A stretch of DNA of 64,000 bases. It comes from Orychophragmus violaceus (taxonomy: Eukaryota; Streptophyta; Magnoliopsida; Brassicales; Brassicaceae). The position numbers and the translations under genes were made by a program. The DNA lies in contig CM058239.1 of assembly GCA_030180135.1 (NCBI GenBank), forward strand, positions 109,959,318-110,023,317. Reading direction: 5' to 3'. The notes under the pieces were generated by a model. The model did not search any database. It was not told where the DNA came from and worked only from the letters and a program-made list of their open reading frames with translations. Shown in pieces: positions 44,587 to 56,035 of the stretch (its first letter is position 1; each line of letters opens with the position of its first letter).

Positions 44587-44591
44587 CCAGC

Positions 44592-44705
44592 TCGGGAAAA
44601 TAAGGTCAACTTGGCGAACAAGAGTCTTGCCATCTCGGGAACATGAGGTCAACTTGGTAAGATAGAGACTTACCAGCTCAAGGAAATGAGGTCATTTTGG
44701 AGATA
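44592..44705. repeat. Tandem repeat CCAGCTCGGG, right part
   Basis: Continuation of the array at 29633-29830 after copia A: two to three units (CTCGGGAAAATAAGGTCAAC, then GTCTTGCCATCTCGGGAACA). Both halves together show the pre-insertion site. Confidence 0.9.
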
Positions 44706-44860
44706 CGGTTACAGCTGATGGTTCCAAAGGTTCGACTCTTGAGGCTTCTATTAAGGTGCCATCTAAAGCTCCAGCTATGCCGTTTTCAGGAAAGATCGTC
44801 GAGAGCAACCGAGGCCGGGGTTGATAGAAACAAGAAGGTCGGCTGCGGTTCTGAATCTCC

Positions 44861-45097
44861 GTGTGTTTGCAGGCGATGTCCCATCTCAAACACATGGCTG
44901 ATAGGTACAAACGCAAACTGCAGGCGTTGTTTCAGGGAGATAGGGATGCCAGAGCGGCTTGTCAGGAGACAATGGTTAAGGCCGAGAAAAGTTTGACCGA
45001 TCTTCAAAAGGCAGTGGAAGCGGAGAAAACTAAAATGGTAGGGTATGCTAAGCTCCAGAAGGAGTTGGAGGAGGAAAAGAAGACAAATTCTCATTAG
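44861..45097 (+). pseudogene. Coiled-coil ORF fragment, probably a retroelement extra ORF
   Basis: Reads AMSHLKHMADRYKRKLQALF, then ETMVKAEKSLTDLQKAVEAE and LQKELEEEKKT before TAG. It is rich in Lys, Glu and Leu with heptad spacing. TTTGCAG directly before GCGATGTCC looks like a splice acceptor, so it would be a last exon. The composition and exon shape recall the C-terminal half of the antisense ORF at 24428-25270. I do not recognise a specific protein. Confidence 0.4.
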
Positions 45098-45129
45098 TTG
45101 TGGAAGCAACTAAGTTGAAGGTCCCCAAG

Positions 45130-46520
45130 ATTTTTGCGGAATATATATTGCTGCCTTCTTTAGTGGGACGCTCGCAGATGAACGCGGGTTGATCATACCC
45201 GTTCATGGGACGATCGCGACCGTACGAGAACGATCGTACCTATACGTAGTACGATCGCGTCCTTTCATGGACAATAGTCACTGCACGCGGGACGACCGTG
45301 TCGGGTCACAGACGAACACGCGGACATACGCGTTTTTTTTTTGGTCATACGTGATTTTTCGTGGGTGATTGGTTCCATATGCGGTATGCATGACACTTCG
45401 TGGATCGTATGTAAACGACTGTGGGTCGTATGTAAACGATCGCGGGACGTACGTAGAAGACAGCGGGTCGTACGCGACTGTTCGTGGAACAGACGCGACT
45501 GTTGTTCGTGGTTGTGGCAATTGACAGTTTCAGCAGATGTGATGGATTCATGTCCGATAAACCGTCCGGGTTGATCAGAAAGATCAACCACGGTCAAGTA
45601 CGGGCTAGCGGGACAACATTGGGTTGGACATCGGATCAGATCGGGAGGATCGCATGGTCAAAACGCGTGCGGACCGATTGAACAGTTGGAGGAACTGGGT
45701 CGACGGCTGACGGTACGAACCACGGATCAGACCATCCGTGGAAGTGATCGGGTGAATCAGTCCGGCCATGTTCTGATCGCTAAGTCTCTGCGATATTGAG
45801 GGCGATCGGTGAAGTGATCAGGACAGGACACGATTCGTGTCAACGTTCGGTTCATGGAGCTGATCGTACCTAAGGACTTGGATCGTTATAAGAGTCAATG
45901 AGCTAGAAGTAAATGTGGTTCAAGCAAGAGGAAGGATGATAAAGGAAGACAAAGAGCAAGAACGAATGGTGGTCAAGGGAAGGAACTAGAAGACCTCTCT
46001 TATACTTAGTCATGTGGGGATGGTTGGTTGAATGACTAGGTACAAGGGAGGTATGTTCTATGAGTTTGATGGACAAACTAGCTATGCTAGACGCGGAGCT
46101 GGCTTCCTACTGATTTCACCTAAAAGGCTAAGGTACAAGTTCAAGTACTCGATTTATCTAAAGAACGATTAGATCTGAATAGGTGAACGGAGCAGTCTAG
46201 ACAAAACTTAGGTTGTTAGAACAGATAAATAGGAACAGAACCTCGTAAGAGTTTTAAGGAAACCAAATAAGGTCGTAAGAGGTTCACGGATGGATAGTTC
46301 TTTAGAAGAACGATATAAAGGTTAAGTAAGGATTTCCGCTGAGTAATATTAAGTGTGAAGGATCTAAGACTAGAAGTCAGTAGGAAGATCCGAGGAATAC
46401 GTGTTCCTAGAAGGAAATTTTTTAAAAAGGACGGAATTTAGGGGGGGTTCAGGCCAGGGTTCGGCCTTATCACTGGAACGCATTGACCGCGGCCTAAGGT
46501 GGTCGGGTCGGGGTGTTTCA
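45130..46520 (+). repeat. Probable 5' LTR of a gypsy element
   Basis: The right edge is fixed by GGGTGTTTCA followed at 46524 by a tRNA-Met primer site. The left edge is unknown and no second copy is in the window. The first 350 bp are CpG-rich with repeats such as GGGTCGTATGTAAACGATC and GGGACGTACGTAGAAGAC (45410-45500). The remainder is A/G-rich, with no gene. Confidence 0.55.
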
Positions 46521-46523
46521 AGT

Positions 46524-46535
46524 TGGTATCAGAGC
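46524..46535 (+). other. Primer-binding site TGGTATCAGAGC
   Basis: Perfect match to the tRNA-Met type site, three bases after a TTTCA end. Chromovirus-type gypsy elements use this primer. Confidence 0.85.
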
Positions 46536-46639
46536 GGAGTTGTTTCTAGGACGATGCGCTTCACTTCATATAAGAGAACACACATAATTGGTGATTTGCT
46601 GAGACAAGTGCACCAAGGATGCACTTAGTCTTGGGCAGG

Positions 46640-48217
46640 CTTTGAGAAAAAGTCCAACAGGAAGTACTTTCCAGCTGAGTATGGGATCAGTTGGAAGGTC
46701 GTTATAGCACGTACGATGTTAAGTTATATACTAGTATCCAAGAAATTAAGCATTGGCGACACTACTTGGTGCACTGTGAATTCATTTTGTTCACTGATCA
46801 CGATGCCCTTCGTCACATGGATAGTCAAGAAAAAGTATCTTCACGACATGCATCGTGGATTTCATATTTGCAGAAATTCACGTTTTCAATTCGTCACCAA
46901 TCCGGTAAAACGAATCGCATGGCTGGTTCACTGAGTCGTCGTCATACACTGATGTCCACAATGCATACTTCGGTGGTCGGTTTCGAGGCATTGGTTGAGC
47001 TCTACTCGACCGATAGTTTCTTTGCTCATATATTCACGGGTGTTCAAGAAGGGTCGACTGATCTGTATTCGATCCAAGATTGATTTCTTTTTCGGGGCTT
47101 TGCTTGTGTGTCCCTGAGAGCATCCTGCGTTTGCAGATCATCCAGGAGCTTCATAACAAAGGACATGAGGGACGTGACAGGACAATATTGCTGGTATCCG
47201 CGTCGTATTTTTGGCCCACACTTCATCGGGATGTGATAAGGTTTGTGGAGAGGTGTAGGGTTTGTCAACAAAGGAAAGGGAAGTCATCTAATACGGGTTT
47301 GTATCTTCCTCTACCTATCCTTACTCTGCCATGGACTGATGTGAGTATGGACTTTGTACTTGGTTTACCTTGTACACAGCGTGGTAATGATTCCATCTTT
47401 GTGGTTGTTGATCGATTCTCCAAAATGGTTCACTTAGTTGTTTATAAGAAGACTACCGATGCGGTTAGTGTCGCCATTTTATTCTTTCGTGAGGTTTACT
47501 GCCTCCATGGATTGCCATCGTCGATAGTATCTGACTGAGACACTCGCTTTTTAAGTTATTTTTGGAGATAATTGTGGAAATTAATAGGAAAAAGTGTGGA
47601 TATTAGTTCAGCCTATTACCCTTAGTCCAATGGCCAGGCCGAGGTCACTAACAGGTCATTAGGAAACCTCTTGTGCTGTTTAGTTTGAGACAACATCAAG
47701 TCGTGGGATGGGAAATTGTGTCAGGTTGAGTTTGCACACAATCATGCAGTCAATCGCAGCTTGGGTTTCAGCATGTTTCATGTTGTCTATGGACTGGTTC
47801 CGCGCTTCCCGTTGGACTTAGCCACCACGCCTGACAAAACATGACACCATGGCGAGTATGTGGACTTTGTTACGGAGATGCAGGTCATTCATCAACAAGC
47901 TCTCTCTAATCTGGAAACATCGACCTTGAAGTATAAGACTGCCACAGATGCCAAACGTCGTGAGCTGATCTTTAATCCATGTGACTTGGTGTGGGTATAT
48001 CTTACGAAGGAACGACTGCCGTTTCGTGATTACAACAAGCTGAAGTCCATGAAAATAGGACCATTAGAGGTCGTTGAACATGTAAACCCAAATGCCTATC
48101 GTATCAAGCTTCCTTCTCACTTACGGACGTCGTATGTGTTCAACATCAAACATCTTTCACGGTTTCATGGGGGCAATGCCGATTTGGATTCGAGGGCGAA
48201 TCCTTCTTCCTTGGAGG
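46640..48217 (+). pseudogene. Gypsy (chromovirus-like) RNase H and integrase remnant
   Basis: Starts within RNase H (YSTYDVKLYTSIQEIKHWRH, then FILFTDHDALRHM) and continues with the integrase zinc finger (ELHNKGHEGRDRTILL... and CRVCQQRKGK, 47140-47285) and the core (TDVSMDFVLGLP near 47338-47373, VVDRFSKMVHLV). A stop lies directly at the second Asp (SSIVSD*DTRF, 47536), with more after it, and a third core block NGQAEVTNRS near 47630. The C-terminal part 47860-48217 reads KLKSMKIGPLEVVEHVNPNA and HLSRFHGGNADLDSRANPSS. Gag, protease and RT are missing between the primer site (46535) and RNase H. No chromodomain could be seen. Confidence 0.87.
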
Positions 48218-48844
48218 GATTAATGGGCCATGAGGCCTTAATCTCTAGAGAGTGTGTGATAATTGTCTTACATTGGAATTTGGGACTAATATTGACTAAT
48301 ATATAAAGACTTGGCCCAATCAACTTATCACCAATTGGTTTTAGGTTGGAAGTCCAGGAAACTTAACACGATATCAGAGTCTGACCCAAACACTCGTAAC
48401 CTGGCCAAAAAAGTACCTCGTGCCTTCGGACCGTAGAATTGATGGTTTGTCGAGATTAATGGCTATAAGAGTCATTATCTCGAGGGGAGGTATTGATATA
48501 TTGTAGAGATTAATGGGCCATGAGGCCTTAATCTCTAGAGAGTGTGTGATAATTTTCCCACATTGAAAGTTGGGAGTAATGTTAACTAATATATAAGGGA
48601 ATTGGGCCAATTCACTTATCACCAATTGGTTTTAGGTTGGAAGTCCATGAAACTTAACATGGTATCAGAGCCAGACTCACACACTCTCGTAACCCGGCCC
48701 AAAAGTGGCCTGTGCCTTCGGACCCTAGGATTGATGGTCTGTCGAGATTAATGGCTAGATGGGGCCATTATCTCGAGGGGGTATTGAGACATTGTAGAGA
48801 TTAATGGGTCATGAGGTCTTAATCTTTAGAGAGTGTGTGATAAT

Positions 48845-50038
48845 TGATATATCATGGTTTTTACCGGTTTTATGCCATGATATAATTGTGTTTTAGTGTC
48901 TTTTTGTGTTCTTTTAGAGTCTATTACATGTATAATCAGGTTTGGAGCAGAATTGGAGATATTGGAGCATTTTGGGGATTTTTGGAGTGTTTGGCCGAGA
49001 GATTGAGCTCACTGTCCGATTTTGAGATCATGCATCGATCGACACACCTTTGGTGTCGATCGACACACTAGCGAGATGGGCCGATTCGGCGGTTTAATGA
49101 AAAATGAAGATTTTGCACTTTGGCCCAGAAGTTTTCAGTATCTACAAAGAAGCCCTAGCCGAGATTATGCCTATATAATTAGGATTTTGGTGTTTATTTT
49201 ACTTACGCTTTCATAATTAAGAGCAGAGAGTTTTTAGAGCTATTGGGGCTGATCTAATCATGTACTTCATTTATTTTGGAGAAGATTTCGAACCCCTTTG
49301 TTTATTTATTCTCTTTTATGATTTCTATTAATTCTATGATTTTTATTTCATTAATCATGTCTGAGTAGATTCATACTTAGGTTTAGGGTTTCTCATTAAG
49401 GATTTCATGACTTGCTAGACTTGTTCAAATCAGTTAAGGATTCACATGAATAGAATGTTCTTCGATCTAAATTGTGCTTAATGCTAGTTCTAACCTGATC
49501 AATTAGAATCTAGATCTTAGGTTGCTAAATACGACACGAGAGTGTGGTTTAGAATCTGAATTATTTAGGTTGAGCAATTGAATTATTCGCAAAGAGATTT
49601 GGCTTCGTTTAATTGTGAGCATATCGAACTTGAATTTAATGCTGGTTTAATATGTTAGTAATTGCAAAGCGATTTGGATTGCTGCACTTAGACTTAGTGA
49701 ATTCTCGCAAAGAGATTTGGTTAATTCTATATCCGGGATTTGAGTTCTAGAACTATGCTTAATTAGATCCTGACTGATTGACTTGTATGCTTGTCTGATT
49801 TCCTGAGAATACCCTAGACTTAGCGCCTTTAATTAATTGCTTTCACCACCGATAATCTGCTACTTGTTTACTTTCTTGCTTTGCTATTTAGTTTACTACA
49901 AATTGCTTTCTTCTTAGTTTAAATTCCTACGGTTCTTTATCTATCGAGACCAGAGTCTCTGTGGATTCGATACCATATATACTACAATCACTTAACTGTG
50001 CATTTGCAGTAGAATAGGATTAAAACTAGACCCTATCA
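48845..50038 (+). repeat. Athila 1 5' LTR
   Basis: 1194 bp. It contains one paired module (49030-49074, with the 14-bp palindrome GTGTCGATCGACAC at 49053-49066). It also has three spaced copies of GCAAAGAGATTTGG or a near variant (about 49579, 49664 and 49707), also present in Athila 2 with changes. Confidence 0.95.
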
Positions 50039-50044
50039 AGTTTT

Positions 50045-50062
50045 TGGCGCCGTTGCCGGGGA
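50045..50062 (+). other. Primer-binding site, tRNA-Asp type
   Basis: TGGCGCCGTTGCCGGGGA, the standard Athila primer site, six bases after the LTR. Confidence 0.93.
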
Positions 50063-50286
50063 CACTTAGAGTCTTCGATAGGATCGAACTTAGGGTTTTT
50101 ACTAGGATTTTTATTTTCTTTGTTTTTTGTTTTCGTTTTTTTTTTTTTATTTACTAACTTTTTATATGTTTTCTCTCTGTCGCAGGTACCGATTTCGCCT
50201 TGCGTCGACCGTTTCACCTCTGTGTCGGTTGTTGCTTGACGATTCTGAGATTGAATCGATCGTTGCTTGACGATTACAGACAGTTT

Positions 50287-52182
50287 ATGTAGACGCGTGA
50301 AACTAGAAGTAATCAGAACTTGGACTTAGTTAATCTCGGACTTGAAGAACTTGGACGTCTAGAAAGAGAAAACAGAAGAGAAAGAAGAGATAGGATGGTG
50401 CGAGAACGTTTGATCTTGATGTCTGATGCTAACGGTACCCTGAGGGACCGACAAAACAACCCTTACAATGCTGCTGGGCATAGGGTTGATGCTGAAGGGA
50501 ATGTAATCCCTGACATTGAGGAACCTTAGCCACAACCGCAGGCGCAAGCCCAAGGACAAGCTCAAGGTAGACAGATGGTTGTCCATGAGAGAACTTTAGC
50601 TGACTACAACAGACCGGATGAGTTTCATGCAAACCGGTCAGCTTTAGTGATTCCTGGATTTGAGAGAAATGATTTTGAAATCAAAACCATCTACTACTTG
50701 CTGATGAGACAGAATGCCTTCCATGGTTACCCTACGGAGCAGCCTATGGATCACATTGATCAGTTTGAGGATATAATCACTGGCATGAAGTATGATGGAG
50801 TTAACCAGGATTATCTGTTTCTTAAGCTTTTTCCACACAGTCTCGCTGGAGACGCTGCTGCATGGCTGAAGCAACTGCCACCTGGGCAGTTTGATACTTG
50901 GGCAGCCCTGAAGAGTGAGTTCCTGCGCCACTTCTATGATGATGCGCGTTAAGACCAGTCCAGACAGGACATACTCACATTTTCCCAAGGATCTGTGGAG
51001 CCTTTGAAAGCTGCATGGATGAGATTCAAGAAGTACCAGCGTGACTGCCCACACCATGGATTCACTGAGGTCACATTGCTAGGTATTTTCTTCAGAGGCA
51101 TAGATCTTCCTTATCAGTCTGCGCTGGATAACTCCAGCAATACAAACTTCAACACCAGGACTCCTGCACAAGCTAAGCAGTTGATTGAGAACTTAGTGAG
51201 CAGCAACAGTTGCAAGATTATGGATGATAGGAGGAAAAAATCTGGTGGAAGTGTAGAGAACTCGGAGATGGCTGATATAAGATCTAGGCTGGACACTGTT
51301 TGTTATCTTCTGGCCGAGAAGAAGGGAGTACACTTTGCTCAGGAAGTAGAGATTTTAGGAGCTGATGAAGAGAACAAGGAGGAGATTGAAGAGCTTAAGC
51401 AGCTAGAAGAGATTGGTGAAGAGTTGGAAGAAATTTCATCATCTGATGATCCACCTTATCATCCTTGTGTTCAAAGGTACTTGAATAAGATGCTGCCTTT
51501 AGATGAAGAGCTGAAAGACTGGGTGATTATAGTTCCCCAACATATTAGTGATGTTCTGCTGACCAAAATCCCGAAGAAGCTGACTGACCCTGGAGTCTTT
51601 GTGCTTAACTGCTCTATCTTCGAGGATAGTTTTAGGCGCTCTCTTTGTGATCTGGGAGCTGCTGGAAGTCTGATGCCATACTCTGTGGCAGAGAAGTTGG
51701 GAATGCTGGATTTTTCTCCCACTAGGACCTCTCTTGTCCTAGCTGATCAGTCTATAAGAGTTTCGGAAGGATTCTTAGAGGACATCCCAGTGAGAGTTGG
51801 AAACTACTTAGTTCCAACAGACTTCTTGGTGCTGAAATATGACTGTGATCCGGATGAAGCGTTACTACTTGGGAGACCATTCTTGGCTACAGCGGGAGCG
51901 GTTATAGATGTTAGAAACAGTCTGATTGACCTCCATCTGGGAGATGAGCCGCTGCGTTACGAGATGGATAAGCTGCGAAGACCACTGATAGAAGGGCAGA
52001 CATTCACCATAATGGAAGCAGATGATGAGCAGCCGGATGAAACTGTGATTGTGGACACTGGAGCACATTTTACTCCATCTTTTCTTGGACATGAGCATTC
52101 TGCAACAGCCTACTCGCCACCTTGGATGAGGAGACTTGAACAGAGACAGAAAAAGTCTCTGTCAAGATCTCTTGGTGCCTGA
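50287..52182 (+). pseudogene. Athila 1 Gag and protease
   Basis: The frame corresponds to Gag-Pol of Athila 2 (60854 onward). The start ATG at 50287 is followed at once by TAG where Athila 2 has CAG. Further stops lie at 50527-50529 and 50950-50952. Gag parts are RSALVIPGFERNDFEIKTIY, AAAWLKQLPPGQFDTW and KAAWMRFKKYQRDCPHHGF. The protease region has CDLGAAGSLMPYSVAEKLG near 51648-51705 and LLLGRPFLATAGAVIDV near 51865-51915. The frame ends at 52182 after MRRLEQRQKK without any RT, so a deletion joined protease to the Pol terminus. Structural and processing proteins only; the copy depends on others for copying. Confidence 0.92.
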
Positions 52183-53100
52183 AAGATCTTGTTCGTCCGG
52201 TCAAGCTAATGACCTTAAACAAGCGCTGAGTGGGAGGCAACCCACTGTTAGGTTTAGTTGTTTTTCTTTCTTATTTTTGGTGTTTTTCTTAGGATTTCAC
52301 GTTTTGTTTGTTTTTGCTAAAGTTTCAGATACATAACTCGAGTCTGGAGATGTGTGACGATCGATGCACTTGTGCACCGGTCGTTGCAAGGAGATTTTGA
52401 CGAAGAGGGGTGATCGCATTATAACGATCGTTGCTCATATGCAACGGTCGTTGCAATTGGTTAAAATTGCAAATTAAGGTACGCGCTAAACCGGAAATCG
52501 ATTTCGATTTAACCAGCAACGATCGTTGCCACCTAGCAACGGTCGTTGCACCCACGACCGAGGTAAGTTGCCTTAAACCCTTCTCTTCTCTTTTCTTCTC
52601 CATTCTCGCCGTCCGTACACTGAGAACCTCCACACCTAAAACTCTCATTTCTTCATCATTTTCTTCGATTCCAATTGCTATTATCTCGTTTTTACACTCT
52701 CAATCTATTTTTATAGCCCATACATCACGAATCCAAGGTAATGTGCCTCTATTTTATGATTTTCGGATTCGTTTTTAGGGTTCTAGAAATTGAGAATGTT
52801 GGATTGAAATTGATGCTTGCATGCTTAAATAGACTGAATTTGGGATGGTGGGTGCTGATTTTAGGCTGATTTGTGCTAATGTGGAACGAATTTAGAACAA
52901 TTTTAGGATTTTGATTGCGGCTGAAATCGCCTTGCAACGGTCGTTGCATTTATGCAATGGTCGTTGCTTTGTGATTTTGGGGAAATGTTCGATAATACGA
53001 AATCGCCTTGCAACGATCGATGCCTTAGTGCAACGGTCGTTGCTTCGCGATTTCACAGAGAGATTGCCGAGACTTATTTGTTTAAATTTTTCTTATGCAG
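52183..53100 (+). other. Athila 1 spacer before the ATHILA ORF
   Basis: Non-coding. It starts with the conserved GGGAGGCAACCCACTG stretch (52231-52246) and carries five paired modules of the GCAACGATCGTTGC type: 52355-52391, 52423-52457, 52516-52550, 52925-52976 and 53001-53053. The last two are bounded by AAATCGC and GCGATTT or GTGATTT. Confidence 0.8.
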
Positions 53101-54597
53101 ATGGCATCTCGCAGACAACTCCGTAAGCGCAGAGCCACAGCAGCAACAGCCACACGACAGTACATTCCACCACCAGAGTGGTTTCATAGAGAGTCACAGC
53201 CACCTGCGCCTTATGTGAGAGCCGGACCGTTAATTGCATTGCCTTGGCCCTGAGCAGATGCGACAGCAATCCCATCAACCAGAGTTTGGCCACAGAACAT
53301 TACTGAGTTCTTTAAGACTGCTGATTTTACAGAGAGGCCACTGCTTAACCAGTGGGATGAATTTGACACGCTGCTATACAACGGTTGGTGTGGGATGATT
53401 ATCAAACCAACCAAGTTTGTAGACTACTCTACCTGTAAGAGTCTGGGGATAGATGAGCAGGTACTTGCAGTATGTAAGGGCATTGGTCTAGGGACAATGC
53501 CTATGCGTCCTTATGATTTGTATCCAGAGCGGGTCAGACAGTTGCTAGCCACTTGCAGAGTGGTTTACCCAGATCCAGATAGCAGGAGAGCTACAGGAGG
53601 TATCTTTACCTTCATGAGTTTAGGATTCAGGTATCGGATTCCTTTACTAGATATCTGCAGGATCTACGGTTTCAGCAATGAGCCGAGACGCATTGACATG
53701 CCACTTGAGTGGGATCCAGAGGAGGCTCGATCATTTTGGGAGTGTATTGGTAGTGGTCGATACAACTCGAGAACTACACTGGTGAAGCAGGTGAGGCATC
53801 CTGTACTGAGATATGTCTTGCGTATCTTGTGTTGGAGTTTGTTGTGCAAGTATGAGGCCAACAAGATGTGCAAGTATGAGATGGAGATGTTGTTGATCGG
53901 GCTGCGAGATCAGTTTGAGGGTTCTGGCGTGAGAGATCCTACTAAGGGTCTTAACTTGGGAGCTGTTTTCACTCAGCACTTATGTGACCTGCAGCTGAAA
54001 CCATTTGATGGTGTAGATACTGAGACAGTAGGGAGCTTGCTTACTCCCATCTTCATGCACTGCGGGATTCCCTTAGAGGGCACAGAGTGTAACACAGCCA
54101 AGGAGTTCCTTGATCTCAGCCACCTGCAGAGCTCTACCTGGCTCAAGGAGGGACGCATTTGGGTTTATCATGATCAGAGTGCTGGGAAGTGTGGTTTGGA
54201 TCTTCCTGCTCCTGGACTGACACATATTGATACACTGGATGCTCTGAGATTCCAGCCACCTGAGACCGAGCAGCGCAGAGTCCCTTCTATGGCGCATCCG
54301 CTGGGAGAGCCTTCCACACGAGCTTCATCGTCCTCTGCCCCTGCGCCTGCTGCTGCCCCAATTGTTGACCTTGGCCCTTATCCTGAGATCACAGTGCCCT
54401 ACGGTGATATGTCTGAGGCTGAGTGGAGAGAGCGTAGTGATGGGATATGGAAGACCATTTGGGAGTGGATGCGTGGCTGCACTTGCAGGAGACAGCCACA
54501 GGTTCATCAGCCCATCCCTGACAGACGACGCAGACAGCGTTCTCTTGAGGACTCCGGTACTGATCCATATGGTGGGATTGATGACGAGAGCGAGTGA
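53101..54597 (+). pseudogene. ATHILA ORF (env-position protein, PF03078-like)
   Basis: ATG 53101 (MASRRQLRKRRATAATATRQ) opens a frame of 498 codons with one internal stop, TGA at 53251-53253 (LPWP*ADAT), which would be a CGA codon before a C to T change. The rest is open to 54597: FFKTADFTERPLLNQWDEFD, MRPYDLYPERVRQLLATCRV, GGIFTFMSLGFRYRIPLLDI, an Ala/Ser/Pro-rich hinge near 54315-54360, and a charged C terminus. It matches the Arabidopsis retrotransposon ORF-1 (ATHILA) family at the position where envelope genes stand in retroviruses. I see no signal peptide or membrane segment, so an envelope role is unsupported. One stop in 1.5 kb is fewer than in Gag. Confidence 0.9.
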
Positions 54598-56035
54598 GCG
54601 TAGCTGTCATCTCTAGACATTCGGTTCTGTACTCTGATTTTCTTTTTCTTTTTCTTGCACTATTTTCTTTTGATTTTTAGGATACTACTATGTTTGGATG
54701 GTTATACTTGATTTGATACATCTATTGCTTTGATTTTACTCTGTTTTCAGTGTTTTCAGCTTGCAGGATTCCAAATTGATAAATTCCAACGGACTAACTT
54801 GCTAACTTGCTGACTGATCCGACAGACGCAGTGCGTCGATCGACACACCATTGTGTCGATCGTTACAACGAAATATCGCACATCAACGGTCGATGCACCT
54901 AGTGCAACGATCGATGCCTGAGCGACAGAGGTAAAATCCGACAGAACTCAACCATTCCTTAAACAAATTTGTATTTCTTTTTGCCAATCCTTCGCTTGAC
55001 ACTACTGGGGACACTGTGTCTTAAGTGTGGGGGAGGTTCTACTAACTTCTTTCTTTTTGTTTTCTCAGAGTCAGTTAAATTTTTCAAAAAATTTGTTTTT
55101 ATTGAGTCAAAATTTGTTTAAGTAAGAAACAATGATTTTTTGAGAAGATTATCAGCATTTGCAGGAACTTAAGTGACCATTGAGATGAAGCTGCAGATTA
55201 TCTCTGACTATTAGAAAACCCAGACACAGATCAGCCTACTGAGAACACCCACATCGCTTCAGGTATCAGAGGATCCTTTTACTGACTTCAAATTAATCCT
55301 GACTTTAATTTCTCACCTAAGGGCTTGGTATACCTTGAGTCGGACTCCCTTGTTGGTTCTGACACAGCCTGTTAACCTGTCCTATTTGGTTCCCTTCTCC
55401 CCTTCCATATAAAAAAGAGTAATAAAAACTGAGGATAAGCTAGGAACTTTGAAGTGGTCACGGGAGTGGTAGAGACCCCTATTACCTCCTGTGTATCTAT
55501 GAAAAAGAACCAATTAATAGCTTCGAAGTGGTCACGGGAGTGGTAGCTACCACTATTACCTCCTGTGCGATCCATGGAAAGATCCAAAGTACACCCCAAA
55601 ACGGGAAGAACACTGATAAAAAAAATAAAAAGATACCCAATGCGGGAAAAATCAGTTGTTAAGGAAGGGAAAAGAGAAGAAAGGGACTAGAGAAAGACAG
55701 TTTGGTGGTCTAGAGCTGGCAAGGTAAGAATCCATGTGCCCTTAGATCGATACTCCTTAGGTGAGACCGCACTTAAATACTTGCAGAAGTCAGTAGGGAG
55801 AATTTGAATGCGTGACTGTAATTGTGGCGTTTACTTAGGACAGTTGCTAAGTGTGGGGGAAGTATATGTTGGTCTTGATGTCTGCAAGTTGATTCTTTCA
55901 TGTGGATTACTAAGGGGAATCTTAGTGTTGCTGCTTCAACGATGAAAAGAGTTTCTGAAGAGTTTTCAAACCTCTTCACTACATTCTAGTTCTCTGTTTT
56001 GCTTGAGGGCAAGCAAAGGCTAAGTGTGAGGGAGT
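54598..56035 (+). other. Athila 1 3' untranslated region
   Basis: 1.4 kb without a gene. It has modules at 54831-54869 and 54883-54926. It has three nearly equal purine tracts (AAGTGTGGGGGAGG at 55023, AAGTGTGGGGGAAG at 55849, AAGTGTGAGGGAG at 56022); the last adjoins the LTR. It also has a 70-bp direct duplication at 55449-55580 with GAAGTGGTCACGGGAGTGGT. Confidence 0.82.

Noticed and set aside
45265..45597. Coding genes in the gypsy LTR-like region
   Set aside because: Frames on both strands arise from CpG-rich repeats; none has a recognisable product.
53101..54597. Viral envelope glycoprotein
   Set aside because: Position suggests it, but there is no signal peptide, no membrane segment and no cleavage-like site; the residues match the ATHILA family.
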